A stretch of DNA of 64,000 nt from Harmonia axyridis (GCF_914767665.1 NC_059502.1:37342812-37406811); one strand, 5' to 3'; shown: positions 21,413-33,110, numbered from the stretch's first letter. The notes: generated by a model from the letters alone, not told the origin. Translations and numbers: made by a program.

Positions 21413-23195
21413 TAGTATATCCAAAGTCACTTGAACTAGTCTATAAAAACGCTTGGTCAGAGATAATTGCAAAACAGTCATAAACCATAGGCGCACAATT
21501 TTCAAACCCTTGATTTGAAAATAATATTTTTGCGTATGTATGGGACTCAGATGTCGATTCTTTCAGAAAATTGGTGACGTGAGTACCTTTTGCTGTTACA
21601 TCAGAAATGATACTATGTCATTCTACGGTGTTATAATTTGATTATTCTTTGTTCTCGACCTGTAATATACTATCAAGGAACGTTATCAGCGGTGATGAAC
21701 TGATCGTTGCATAGAATTATAAGAGCACGAAAATGTTTGAGATGAATTCGGAAATGTTCTGTCTGAAGATAAGACAAACTAGGGTAGAATAGGTGCATGA
21801 CCTTGAGATCCTTGAATGACATCCAATTTTCTACGTCAAATTAGCAGCTACGTTGCCGAATTGAATTTTATTTCTTCGTTATTGTAAGGCGAAATTTATG
21901 TCCCTCAGTGGAAGCAGAAGGCTAAATGATAATGATGTACAGGGTGATTCACCTCGATGGCCTATTAGACGTTTATAGAAAACTAATAATAATATTGTGC
22001 TGGAAATTTATACAATTTCCTTTTATACCGGAAACAGAGTATTACTTTCTTATTTCAAACGGCACACCCAGTATATTATTGCATTATTAGATGGCTTGGT
22101 TGATGATAATTTCAGCAATATGGCAATACTCAAGGAAAACTGCAATTTCTCATTGAATGGAGTAGTCTATGACTTCCAGAAAACATAAAAAGAAACTAAA
22201 AAGTCGAAATTTCATGAATTGTAATAAATTATTCGTTAAGATGGTTGAAAATCCATAAACCAATAAAATTTTCAATTACGAATAATTGATGACATTTCAT
22301 GAAATGTCAAATTTAGTTATCCAAATTTCGATATTAGTTTCTATGTTTTCCGGAAGTCATAGACTACTCCACTCAGTTAGAAATTGTAGTATTTCCTCAG
22401 TTCAAGTTTTTCCTCGATAATTTTTCGTATTCAGAATCAGAATATATATTCAATATATACATATAGATATATGTAACCTATTATTAAAACTGTCCCGACT
22501 GATGGCAGGAAATGGTGAAATATTTCTATTTTCTATAAAATACTTGATTGATTTTTCGATCTGGCTACGTAGCTGCTAATTTGACGTACTAAGAGCCTCA
22601 ACATCATATGCCTATTCTATATGATTTCTCAAACCAGTAATAACATTGCTAAAATCAGAAAATGTAATGAAAATTTTGTTGGTTAATATTTAGGATGCGA
22701 AATCATTTTCTTCAGAACCCGTCATATATCAATTCTGACTTTGAAAGTAAATGGAGAAATAGATTTGATTGCGAAATATTCATCTTTTTTTACATAAGCC
22801 ATAGAATTGTGCCAAACATCATAGTCGAAATCATTAAAAGCATCAGTCACACAACGAACTAAAACTACGTAAAAATGCATTTCAATAATACCCCTATGGA
22901 CCACACTGGTCTATGCGAATTATTGGAAAGTTATTAAGAAGTGACAGATGCAGCCGATGAGTGTAACCAAAAACGCTCTCAAAGTGGAAAGGGGAAAACG
23001 AGGGGAAATATTCAGCCAATAAGATCAATCAAATCGGGACATTCTTGTTTCCAAGACGATCTGCTAAATACCGGGGTTTATTTGAGAGTATTGATAGCAA
23101 TATTTTCATAAATTCCAAAGGAATTTCTGAAAACTTGGACAACCCTTGTATAATTGAAATATTCAAGCTTCCTCCAAGTGACTTTGGATATACTA
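21413..23195. mobile_element. TA-flanked inverted-repeat DNA element, copy 2
   Basis: It has the same terminal repeats (TAGTATATCCAAAGTCAC and complement) with TA at 21411-21412 and 23196-23197. It is 1,783 bp, in inverse orientation relative to copy 1, with the same internal words and a central palindromic segment. Its 60-codon minus frame at 22722-22904 corresponds to the frame at 4413 of copy 1. It sits between two LINE remnants. Confidence 0.85.
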
Positions 23196-23197
23196 TA

Positions 23198-25270
23198 TCC
23201 GTCTATTTTATTTTTATTTTTTTTTATTTTTATTTTGAAAGTGATACATCCAACAGGCCATAAAGCCCAATTACAGGTGTACATAATTAAACTATCTATA
23301 AAATTATACAATAATTATACTATCAAAAAAAAAAGAAAAGAAACAAATCATGATAAGCCTACTACAAAAGTTTTTAAAAATATAATTCAATTCTGAAGTG
23401 CACTGAACAATAAGTGCTTAAATTGGTATAAAGCCAAGAAGAATATATCCACACTCTGAAGATTATTATAACTCCTGCACATTGACGTAAGTGGACAATA
23501 AAAATTATGCTGAGTATTAGGTACATCAATATGGAAAGTTAAATGTGATCTGGATGTAAAACGAGGAACATTCAAATATATTGACGAAAGAAGAATTGTC
23601 GAATCGATACGTCCGTGAATTATTTTATAAAGGAAAACCAAATCATTAATTTCACGGACCTTTCTGAGCGAAATGAAATTGAACTCATCCAAAAGAGAGT
23701 CGTAACTGTATCCTCTATCGTGATAAAAACCATGTTTTCTCCGAAAACCGAATTTGAGAAACCTCCTCTGTACACCCTCACAGAGACAGGAGAGCACCCG
23801 CAATACCAAAGTTGGATAGTTTCCTCAGCAGTTGTTGATGCGAGACACGATCGAACGCCTTGCTAAAGTCCGTATAGACCACATCTACCTGTTTTCGAGA
23901 ATCTAGAGACTTGGAAACATATTGAGTGAATATACATAGATTCGATGCAGTGCTCCGAGACCTGAAAAAACCGTGTTGATACTCAGATAATGATGTTCGA
24001 ACGTGGTCATGAATTATATCAGACAAAACTATCTCGATCAACTTAAAAAAACTGATATAAGAGCAATTGGCCTGTAATTAACAATCTCGGAATTCTTCCT
24101 CGACTTTAAAATTGGGCAAATGCGCGAAATTTTCCAGATATTCGGAAAAATGCCGGAATTCATCATCAAATTGTATATGATGAATAGAGGTCGGGCGAAC
24201 AAATCTATATGAGACTTTACGAGTCTAACCGGGATACCATCTGGTGCCATAGTCAGTCTGTTTTTAAGCCGTTTGGATGCTGATATGACAAGGTCCTCGG
24301 AAACGTTAAAAATATTCAAAAAACTGTTGGAGTTAACAAGTTCCTCATGTCCACCGTTGATATCTGACAGATTTTTATCGTCATTCATGACGTATACATT
24401 TCTAAAATTTTTTGCAAATGCATTGACTATCGACTCTGGAGTTGTTAAAGTCTCCCTATCAAAGTGCATCTGTCCGGGAATTCGAGACTTGTTTTTTTTA
24501 GAATTGACGTAGTTCCAAAATCTCCGAGGATCTCCCCTGAAATCGTTCTCAGACCTTTGAACGAACTCTCCGTAAGAAAATTTAACACCGCGCTTAACCG
24601 AACGTCTCAGACTTTTGAAACGCTCGAGATAAAAAAGTAGTTTGTGTTGTCTGTACATTTTTAGGTTATGATTTTTCGTTTTTATTTGAGTAAGTAGTTC
24701 ATTTGAATACCACAATGGATAATTACGGGAGCAGCATTTTTTTAAGGGTACACACTTTGCAATTACATTCTGAATAATATGGTCAAAAATATCACTAGCA
24801 TAGTTTACATCTTTAATTTTACCTAATTGTTGACACCAGTCCACTTCACTGAGAAGCCGACAAAATTTTTGATCATCTGAATTTCTGAAATCATACCGTT
24901 TTGCTCTGGAGGAGAAATTTCTAGGGACAGTGGGGCATGCTGGAACTTGCACAATAAACACTGGATGATGTGGATCAACTGGCACTAATGGATCGTCATG
25001 TGGTAGCACTTCACAAATTGTTTCCTTATTTGTGAGAACCAAATCCAGCAATCTATTATTATGGTTCCTAACCTCGTTACATTGCTTCATATCACAAAAA
25101 TTGAGAAAGCTGTTGAAACGGGCTGTCAACTTAGTTTGGATATCACAATCATAAAAAATTGGCTTAACAAGGGCATCCTTATTCAAGCAAATGCTTGAAA
25201 TAACGGTATATAAATTGAAAAATGGTTTGTCAACTAAAAAATTCAACCAGTATGAAGTTACCTCCAAACG
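23198..25270 (-). mobile_element. LINE, minus strand, 5'-truncated with internal deletion
   Basis: The protein remnants at 23387-25267 run on the minus strand. The 3' end at the low-coordinate side carries an AAAAT-type tail (23203-23240), preceded by a GGCTTTATGGCCTGTTGG-type trailer common in insect LINEs. The element directly abuts copy 2 of the TA-flanked family. Confidence 0.8.
23387..25267 (-). pseudogene. LINE ORF2: endonuclease end plus partial reverse transcriptase
   Basis: Read on the minus strand, 25267-24038 gives the end of an EEP endonuclease (NRLLDLVLTN) and the RT start (APDGIPVRLVKSH, then NYRPIALISVF). A frameshift leads to 24041-23778 with TDFSKAFDRVSHQQLLRKL. From there the sequence jumps to a C-terminal tail (23809-23387). 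The segment that should carry GVPQGS and the YADD active site is absent, so the copy cannot be active. It is a CR1/Jockey-type LINE by pattern. Confidence 0.85.
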
Positions 25271-25454
25271 AGAAAATTATATTCTTCCCAGACATCGTTA
25301 TTTCTGCCACACATTGCCTGTTCGAGCAAAAAAAACTTAAATAATGGTTCAATAGAATCGATTGATGAAAGGCTGAAAATTTTTTTTGACCAAATTAAAA
25401 AGGAATGAAAGATTCAATTTCACTTTACGAAAAAGGAAAATATGTGCAATTTGT
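25271..25454. other. No recognisable gene
   Basis: AT-rich DNA just upstream of the minus-strand LINE remnant. I see no further endonuclease blocks. Confidence 0.35.
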
Positions 25455-25765
25455 AAATTTATTTTGATGTTGTTTTGATAATATTTATGTATATAGCATG
25501 TTATTTTTTAATGTATATCTATAGTGTCTTCAGAATATTTCCAATAAATTATATTTTTTTTAAATTGTCTTTTGAATCTTATTTCACAATTTTGGAAACA
25601 AATCAAGAAAAATTTTTTACAATTTTCAGTTTTATTTCGATGTTTTCTTGATAATATCTTTGTATATAGCATGATGTTTTCAATTGTATATAGTGTTTAT
25701 AGAAAATATTCAATAGAATATTTTATTTTAAAAATTGCCTTTTGAATCTTATTCCTCAATTTAGG
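25455..25765. repeat. Degenerate tandem duplication, about 175-bp period
   Basis: Two copies (about 25460-25585 and 25632-25765) share GATAATAT, TGTATATAGCATG, TATAGTGT and GTCTTTTGAATCTTATT or GCCTTTTGAATCTTATT in the same order. Confidence 0.7.
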
Positions 25766-26088
25766 AATTTAGGAACTTTATCCTTATTATCGATATCACC
25801 ATGAAATTTATGAGACAATACATTACACTCTTCAAAGACAAAATTCAAAACGATAACATGGAAATATCATTCCTTCCTCGATATAAATTACTCAGTACTA
25901 CAAGAATCCTAAAAAATTGAAATTATATTTCAACTCCAATTTTTCAATACTTATATTTGAATAATAACAGATGATAGGAAAATTAGTAAAGGAATCATGA
26001 AATTATGGTAGCCACTTCTATGATGAAACGACATATTTGATCTACAATTCATCGATTAATGAAAAAAATTTCTGTGTATAGATGTAGG
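25766..26088. other. No recognisable gene
   Basis: AT-rich sequence; nothing I can name. Confidence 0.35.
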
Positions 26089-27030
26089 CTTGGTTAATCG
26101 ATCGTCTAGAGGTATGATTCGATTACCTGCCTTTCGTCTTTTTCTCCGTGACTTTGTTGGATTTGTAATAATGAAACTCTTTTGAATTATTTACATCTAT
26201 TTACAAAGCCACAATTATACAGTGAAAACTCAGTATTGAGAAGATCCCAATAACGTCCTAATAACAAGTTTAGTTTTTCACTACTATACGGTATACGGTA
26301 CTGAATTTCGTCTTTAACTCTCGTTTAATTGATTACTCGAAACGTCTTCGTCGTACTTCAAGTTTTCGGTCGTCTCGTCTTTAACTTGTTCGCGACTCGT
26401 CTTAATCTAGTCCGCGAACCGTCTTTTCGTCTTACGTCTTAAGTTGACCGACCGAACTTGTCTCTTCTTTGATTTGAGTTAAACTGTACCGTCTGTACAC
26501 GTCTTTGGTTTAATCTTAACTGTCCCCGTCTTCGGCTTAATCTTCACTGTTTCCGTCTTCGGCTTAATTTTTAACTTTGCTCTATGTCGATTGGAACTAC
26601 CCCGTCTCGAATATCCCTTCCTTTCGTTTTGGCCACACCCTTCGGGAAAAGTACCTATCATCTCCTAGTCCAATGAAATCTTTTGCCGTACCGCCCCCAA
26701 AGATCTTCGCGGATTCCTGGAATCGAATATTCTAGAAGGACTAGGGCCTGAGAAAAAAGATGAAACACATGTGGCATAATCGTCTTGTTCTGAAACTTTT
26801 CCCAACCCCATAAATCCAACCCCATAAATCCCTTAAGTTTTACAATCCACATATGACATTCTTCGACACCCCGAAGACACATCCTTTGTGCATTATGTAC
26901 AATAACCATTCGTTCCCTGACAAATTCATTGAATTTGTCATGCCCTTGGCACTTGAAGAGACTAATAGGTCTCCAAACATCCGGTTGATCATCTCAATTA
27001 TTTACAGGGAACAATAAACCGGATCCTACA
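26089..27030 (-). repeat. Possible 3' LTR of Gypsy-like element (tentative)
   Basis: On the minus strand, the reading frame at 27041 ends, an AGGGGGGT tract follows, and TGTAGGATCC at about 27030 could start an LTR. The opposite boundary is a guess. I did not find a matching copy upstream of the gene (29216-30100), so the LTR is unconfirmed. The region is rich in CGTCTT words, as is the leader of the gene. Confidence 0.3.
26501..26577. repeat. Three tandem 27-bp repeats
   Basis: Copies start at 26501, 26528 and 26555 with the pattern GTCTTCGGCTTAATCTTCAC. On the minus strand they read as repeated KIKPKT, but no gene context supports translation. Confidence 0.8.
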
Positions 27031-27040
27031 TTCGACCCCC

Positions 27041-29215
27041 CTAAAAATTAGAGTTCGACCCGAACTCGACATCTTCTTCATCTCTGTGAGGTATCCACGG
27101 TTTTATGAGTTTCGCATATGTGTATGTCCTCGTAGGGCCTTCATGAACCCCGACTTTCGTCACGTCGTACCTGTCTTTCCTCTTTGATTGCGATACCTCA
27201 TATGGGCCTAAAATCTTTCGCTTACGCTTCTGACCCGCGCCGAATTGCGTTTGCCTTATCGCAACAAGCTTTCTTACCTGGTACGTCTCGACCTTCTTTC
27301 TCCGTCGATCATGTTTTCGTCGGCCATCCCTTTGTACCTTGGGTACCTGATCTGCGCATTTACTTCTTGTTTGCCCTTTATCGTCTTTCGCCATTTCATT
27401 TTCGAACGCTTCAATCACTGACCGATTCTCCTTTTCACGCATTGTAACCCTTTCCCCCCGACTATTACTTCTGGGGACATCGGTCGTAATCTTTACCTGG
27501 TTTATGCGTTCCTTCTTAATCTTTAACTTCACGTCTTTCATCTGATTGGCTTTATAATTCTGGGTCAGTTCACCGTCTTTACCTTTACAAGATTTATTAT
27601 CGATGCGTTCTACATGAATTCTATCTTCGTCGTCGTCGATGGCGATATGCATCAACCAACTGTTCGCAACCGCTTGTTCCTTTGATCTCACGCTAATCCC
27701 TTCTTCCCCAATTAAAACAGTAGCCTGTTTCAAAATATTAGTACCAAGGATCGCTTGGAATCCCAACGATCCTTTAGGGATAATATGAAACTTAAGGTTG
27801 AACAATTGTCCATCTATCTTCACGTCTAATTTCAAACAACCCATCGTATTCACCTTGAAATGACCCAAACCTCTAATGATGGTGACGCCTTTATCTAACG
27901 GTAAGTGACGCAGGTATGAATTATAAATATCCTCGCGAATAATGCTTATCTCGGTACCGGTATCAAAGAGAGCCTCAACCGCAACCGCCCCAAAAACAAG
28001 TCTGATCGCATTTTTGGGAACTGATTCTACCACGGCCACTTCCGTGGTTTCAGCCTTTTCTCTGCAACTCGCGGCGATATGTCCATGTTTATTGCATCGG
28101 AAGCATTTTGTTCCTTTGCTCTTATCTGGACATTCCCTCGACTTATGCCCTCTTTTACCGCAACTATAGCAAGATTCGCTGCTTGCTTGCGCAACATTTT
28201 TTCCGTCTTTAATGCAATATTTCTCGTTCGTCTCCGTTCGCTTGACATTACCGTTTGATCTTACCTCTTTTCTCTGAAAGTGAGAATCTCCCCTCTTGGT
28301 GATTTCCTCATAAATTTTGGCCTTCTGCTTGAAATCACCAAAATTTTTCGAGCCATACAATATTATTTTATTCGCGGAAGTGTCCGCAATACCGTCTATA
28401 ATATATTGTATTATCGCTTCCTCCTCGATATTGGCTCTACTACCAATGTCGAGGATGTACTCTTGTACACTCTCACTAGATTTCTTTCTCCTGCTAGCCA
28501 GGAGTTTGTGAATTTGCGCCGAACTCACACGGACTTCAAATTCCTCGCATCGCCGCTCTTTTAAAGATGCCCACGTCTTTATCCCCTTTTGAGATTGAAT
28601 GAACAATCTCGCTAAACCCGACAGAGATTTCTTCGCAAATATCAATTTTTGAAGATCTGACCAACCCGTCATCGCAGCCATTTCTTCAAAATCCTCTGTC
28701 CATCTCCCGACCGGATAATTATCGGCCCCCGTGAATTGTCGAATGGAATCTTCTACGTCCCTAAACGTCAAAGAGAAACTACTTCGACAATTACGGTTTT
28801 CCTCTTCGAGCTTCATTTTCGACACCGATACAGAAACAGAGCTTACTACATCGTCATTGTCACCGTCGTCATCGTCTTCGTCGTCGTCATTTTCTAATAG
28901 GGGACCACACAAGAAATCGCACACCCTTTTGGCGATCTCTTCCGTAGAACCCTCGTATGGCATATTCAAAATTTGGCATACCGCCTCTAAGTCAATCTCC
29001 GTCAATTTTTGTTCAACGTCTTTGATTTTGTCTTGATGTTCGTTATCGTCTTTGTCCCAATCAAATCCGTCAAAGTTTCGTATTGCCCTACGTCTTTTGT
29101 ATTTGTCACCTTCGGTCCCGAAACAAGCTATGTGCAGCGCTCTAATAGCCGGAACTTTGGCTTTCGAAATACCGTCTTCAACATGTTTTATTTCGCCTAA
29201 CGAGTACATTTTCAA
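27041..29215 (-). CDS. Gypsy-type gag-protease frame fused to an integrase tail (724 codons)
   Basis: One open frame runs from an ATG at 29215 to TAG at 27041. Residues 60-105 resemble a SAP-like segment and 108-122 are almost all D/E/N. Residues 155-300 match a retrotransposon gag core. Two CCHC knuckles lie at 349-362 (CYSCGKRGHKSREC) and 371-384. A retropepsin motif FDTGTE occurs at 417-422 with the partner LGTNIL block near 490. Residues 645-708 match the end of Gypsy integrases (KILGPYEV, then DRYDVTKVG, HEGP, KPW). RT, RNase H and the integrase catalytic core are absent, yet no frameshift interrupts the join. Either an internally deleted element or a retained fusion protein; I cannot tell which. 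Confidence 0.8.
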   Translation of the reverse strand: MKMYSLGEIKHVEDGISKAKVPAIRALHIACFGTEGDKYKRRRAIRNFDGFDWDKDDNEHQDKIKDVEQKLTEIDLEAVCQILNMPYEGSTEEIAKRVCDFLCGPLLENDDDEDDDDGDNDDVVSSVSVSVSKMKLEEENRNCRSSFSLTFRDVEDSIRQFTGADNYPVGRWTEDFEEMAAMTGWSDLQKLIFAKKSLSGLARLFIQSQKGIKTWASLKERRCEEFEVRVSSAQIHKLLASRRKKSSESVQEYILDIGSRANIEEEAIIQYIIDGIADTSANKIILYGSKNFGDFKQKAKIYEEITKRGDSHFQRKEVRSNGNVKRTETNEKYCIKDGKNVAQASSESCYSCGKRGHKSRECPDKSKGTKCFRCNKHGHIAASCREKAETTEVAVVESVPKNAIRLVFGAVAVEALFDTGTEISIIREDIYNSYLRHLPLDKGVTIIRGLGHFKVNTMGCLKLDVKIDGQLFNLKFHIIPKGSLGFQAILGTNILKQATVLIGEEGISVRSKEQAVANSWLMHIAIDDDEDRIHVERIDNKSCKGKDGELTQNYKANQMKDVKLKIKKERINQVKITTDVPRSNSRGERVTMREKENRSVIEAFENEMAKDDKGQTRSKCADQVPKVQRDGRRKHDRRRKKVETYQVRKLVAIRQTQFGAGQKRKRKILGPYEVSQSKRKDRYDVTKVGVHEGPTRTYTYAKLIKPWIPHRDEEDVEFGSNSNF

Positions 29216-29760
29216 TTTAGGTATCTACGTCGAAACGAAATGAAATTAAATTGAATCGTCTTACTTTACCCGTAGACAGAAATTCAGTAGCCGCTCACAA
29301 ATAAAGCAACAGTAACACAAAATAAAATGGACACACACAAAAATGAATGGGAATAAGAACAAAAAACAAAATCAACACACTAAATCTACAGAAAATAAAT
29401 CGTCAGTTTTGAGAATCGGAGATCAAAATATTCGTCTTCAATCCTGATTAAAATATACCAGAGAAAAACAGATACAGGAAAAAATTCTCATGTGAATAAA
29501 AGTCAAAAAATAGTGAATAATCAAATTAAGTCAAATGGAATTGCAGAACCAACAGCTTATGAATTTTTCCTAGCCTCGTCTTAAAAGAAAAATTTCTACC
29601 TTGTACAATTCCTCGTCTTGTTGAACGAAATCCTTTATTCACACTGTTACACAAAATGACCTTTTTTCACTTCACACACTTTTGCTAGATGGTCCTCTTC
29701 TCCTCGTCTCTCGGTTGTACTCTTCATCCAATTTTCGATCTCCTCCTCGGTGGTATATAT
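29216..29760. other. Leader region upstream of the gag-protease frame, no gene
   Basis: Purine-rich and AT-rich sequence with several CGTCTT words. It should contain the 5' LTR and primer site if the element were complete. I could not identify either. Confidence 0.35.
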
Positions 29761-29769
29761 ATAGGTATA

Positions 29770-30062
29770 TTGATAGAATATACCTATCTAGCCAGTTGAC
29801 ACAAAGGAGAAAAAATAAATAAATTAAATATTTTAAGTAATATATTTTGGTTGTGAAAAAAATGTTTTTATTTTGTTGACGTTTCAAATTGAAGAAAATT
29901 ATTGTCGTTTTAATGTCCAAAGGATCAATGTGAATTGAATTAAGACAAATGTTTTGTAGTTTTGCAAGTTTCCTAAACATAACCTCACATTCTAAGCCCT
30001 GAAGAAGAATTAAATAAATTCGAAAGCTTGGCAAGGAATAAAGAGTTTTCTTTTATTCTCCA
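29770..30062 (+). mobile_element. Penelope-like 3' tail fragment
   Basis: AT-rich trailer ending in the AGCCCTGAAGAAG...CGAAAGCTTGGCAA motif and AATAAAG, matching the layout at 8251 and 36295. No coding part remains next to it. Confidence 0.5.
29999..30026 (+). ncRNA. Hammerhead-ribozyme-like core at Penelope-like tail (B)
   Basis: CTGAAGA is followed by a stem pairing GAATT (30007-30011) with AATTC (30017-30021) and then GAAAG. The stem differs in sequence from copies A and C but keeps perfect pairing, which is compensatory change. Stems I and III are not resolved. Confidence 0.5.
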
Positions 30063-30689
30063 AAATAATCGAGTCGTTTGACCCTTATCAATAGTTCACA
30101 GTTATACACTAAAGACTCTTAAAAATAAGTTTGAAGTATATATATATATTGAAACATATGCCTAACTAGGTGGTCCAATAGAAACAAAACTCATTCTTAT
30201 TCGACAATGGGATTGTAATGAAGGGTTGACAATAAATTTAATGAGTCACTTATGTTCCCATTAAGTAGGTATTTATAGATATTTGTATGTAGAATGCAGT
30301 GTCGTTCCTATTTTTTTTTGTTTAAAAAAAAATTGTTGAATTCGACCGGCTCAAATGTGAATCGTGTAGAGACAACTTTTGACCAAAATTTCTGTATTTC
30401 AAATTTCGATTTTTTCGAAATATGGCTTTGCCACATTTAAAGATTCTTCTTCGAAATACATCATCTTTCAGCATCTGAAAATATATTTCTCTATTTAAGT
30501 TCCTTCAAAAAACCTTAAAGCCGTTAAGCATTATCTCCCAGAGCACCAGTCAAATGCTTATTTTTCGAGACTTCTATTTGGCTATTTAATTTCTCTATGG
30601 CCACAGAGAGAGAATGAAGATTCATTGCTGAACTAAATATGTTTTGAGAATTCTTTTTTTTCTAAATTTCTCTCATAACCCAAGATATT
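30063..30689. other. No recognisable gene
   Basis: AT-rich sequence with no element or frame that I can name. Confidence 0.35.
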
Positions 30690-30786
30690 CCATCCAAGAT
30701 ATTTGAAATATCAGAAGGATAGAGCTCGGACGTGTACAGTCCTTGTTGTTCTTCTGGTCCTCGTCAAACTTCTATATTATTATTAT
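30690..30786 (-). mobile_element. R4/Dong-like LINE 3'-end fragment at a TTA-type microsatellite
   Basis: Bases 30701-30770 match 61212-61282 (GATAGAGCTCGGACGTGTAC versus GGTAGAGCTCGGTCGTGTCC), the end of the minus-strand R4/Dong-like ORF. The 5'-truncated copy abuts ATTATTATTATTAT at 30773-30786. Confidence 0.7.
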
Positions 30787-31273
30787 TATAATCATCAATG
30801 AATTCAGTCACCTGCTGTTCACAATGGGGTCATCCATCAACAAAACGTTTACGCGGAAGAAATTATACATGGGAGTAAAGTCAAGTTATCTCGCAGACAT
30901 CGAAACCAGAAAATTGCAACCTATCCATCTAACACGATGTTGATCATTCGAATACTGTACAAATTTGAACCATCTTGAACGATGTGGTCATGCTCCATTG
31001 ATTGTATTGAAGATGTAAAAATCCCAAATTTACGTTTTGCATCAGTTGTGGTAAAATGTTCTTCAAGAATGTATCTCTTGCTTGTCAGTTTTCCATTGGA
31101 AAACTAAGGACCTATGAGATGTCTCATTATTATTAGTCATTATGATGCCTTGCCAATGGTCGAGTTGGTATTCTTCACGATTATATAACAAATAATTTCA
31201 ACAACCATAACCAAAGCGTCGAATTTTGAAAATTCAATGACATTTCAATGAGCTTGACTTTCATTTTTTTTAG
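30787..31273. other. No recognisable gene
   Basis: The sequence shows no clear frame. It ends in a T-rich stretch and TAG that could be a splice acceptor for the following frame. Confidence 0.35.
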
Positions 31274-31468
31274 AACGTCCAAGAATGTTACTATGGAAAT
31301 GATCCCTATATGGCAGAAGGCGGAACACCAAACCGATTATACCAAGTCGTCAAGAGTATATCCACTTATCAATACGCCGTAACTATGGGAAATTTACGGA
31401 TTCTATTGGTTCATCAAAACATGAGTTATCTAAAAGATGTAATATGCCGTCTTTGGTTGCTCCACCTG
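31274..31468 (+). CDS. Exon-like open frame of unknown identity
   Basis: Directly after TTTTTTTTAG the frame is open for 64 codons to TGA at 31466-31468. It has balanced amino-acid composition (DPYMAEGGTPNRLYQVVKS, then YAVTMGNLRILL) unlike the AT-rich surroundings. It could be an internal or last exon of a host gene or of an element I do not recognise. I see no flanking exons. Confidence 0.3.
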
Positions 31469-32935
31469 TGAAAATTATCCAAGAAAAAGTTTGTGGGTTA
31501 TTCAATATCCAAAGACAACAGCAATTTTTCCATGTCATATATCTCTTTCAGAATGTTACCCTTTATTTTTCTCTTGAAACAGGATTCTCTCGATATAATT
31601 TTGACAGTTCTGTATTTTTCGAATTTTGATGCGGAGATTTTCAAAGACAATTCTTGACACTGATGACGACTTCGGAATTTTGCGGATGGATATTAAATAA
31701 CAATGTCAAGCTATAATGTCGAATAATCAAGCTTGAAAAATTCAATGGAAATATCGTTAAAAACCTAATATTTCAATGATGACAGATTTCATCGAGTTGA
31801 ACATCTTACATGAACCATAACAAATTCGACCGGAATTTCGAGAAAAATTCCTAATATTCCCGAAATGATAGCTCGGACTAGATTGGATTGCATTTGTATA
31901 TGTAAAATAACCACTCAGAATCGCATCATCAAAACCCCCTTTCTGATACAAAGTAAGTACCTACATTTTTTGATATGTTTTATATGAAAAAAATGGTTTG
32001 AGGCAGAGAAGATTATTAAAAAATTGAAATTTTTTGAGAGTTGAGTTAATTAAAAAAAAGATTTTCATATAAAACTAGTAGAATCTTGGAATTTCCGATG
32101 AACTTATTGGATGAAACTCCTTGAAGAATTCGGTAGTTGTCCACCATTTCAAAAATGATATTATGTCCAGAAACTACGAGCTGAAGAAATAATTCCGGAG
32201 ATGGAGATTTTTCGGAAACATCCTGTTAGATTATTATGTATGCCCACCTGAAAAGAATTATTACTCTATTAAAAAGTTTCATTATGAGAAACCCTAAAAT
32301 TTGAAGAGATATAAGGAAACTAATGAAGCATTCATAATTCATAATTAAATCTAGAAGTTCAAAATCTTGAACAGTAAATTCAACGAACAAACCTGCTCCT
32401 TCAGCTGTTCATATTCCTCCTAAATCCTCCAATCTCTCATCTAGGAAAAAGATCGCCAAAATTTCACGTGCCATCAAACCACCCTTAAGATAATGAAAAT
32501 TGTCAGAGCTTGTACAAACGGATCGATTGAACAAATAGACGGTAATCAACACACATTCAAGATAATTAAGGTGCGAGCTTCGCAGTTCAGCATTCGCTTT
32601 CGTGGAAAAATGAAGCTGGTAGTCGCAAAAATTTCGGCTGCTGCCACCCTGGGTGTCGTTAGGTTTTCTATGGTTTATTGTCCAATCAAAATATTCAACA
32701 TCATCCATGGAAGTGACAAAATGAGCGATGACTGTCTATTGGACCCGAAACGGCAAAAAAGGTGATTATGTCAAATTTCTTGATATTGCATCATATAAAA
32801 GTTAATATCTAGCCTTTACCCTCTACCAACATAATATACTTAATATCAAACAATACGTTACTGATGCAATTATCATAATGGGATATCCTACCCCACTAGA
32901 GCTGTACTTCATAGCACATTTTCATAATTACAATA
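31469..32935. other. No recognisable gene
   Basis: AT-rich intergenic-type DNA. The region 32400-32760 is less AT-biased and has overlapping open frames on both strands (32409-32708 minus, 32493-32765 plus), but neither matches a family I know. Confidence 0.3.
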
Positions 32936-33110
32936 CATAAAATGTCAAATTTAGTTATCGAAACATCGACTTTTATTGTCTTTCCTTTGTTTTCCAGATG
33001 TCTAACTGAGTGAAGTAGTACTTTCAATTAGAAATTGTTGCTTTTCCTCGATAACTCTACTTTTTATATGTTGAATTGACTGGAAAAATAAAAAAATAGA
33101 AATAGATATA
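32936..33110. mobile_element. Fragment of the TA-flanked inverted-repeat family (central part)
   Basis: It contains AATGTCAAATTTAGTTAT, TGTTTTCCAGATG, CTAACTGAGTGAAGTAG and TTTTCCTCGATAACTCT in the order seen in the middle of the copies at 4122 and 21413. Both ends are missing. Confidence 0.6.

Noticed and set aside
26479..26661. Frame with repeated KIKPKT on the minus strand
   Set aside because: It is the translation of three 27-bp tandem repeats in a likely non-coding LTR region.
32409..32765. Opposing open frames of 90-99 codons
   Set aside because: They overlap on both strands, have no recognisable motif and no splice or promoter context. One may be a decayed element, but I cannot support a call.
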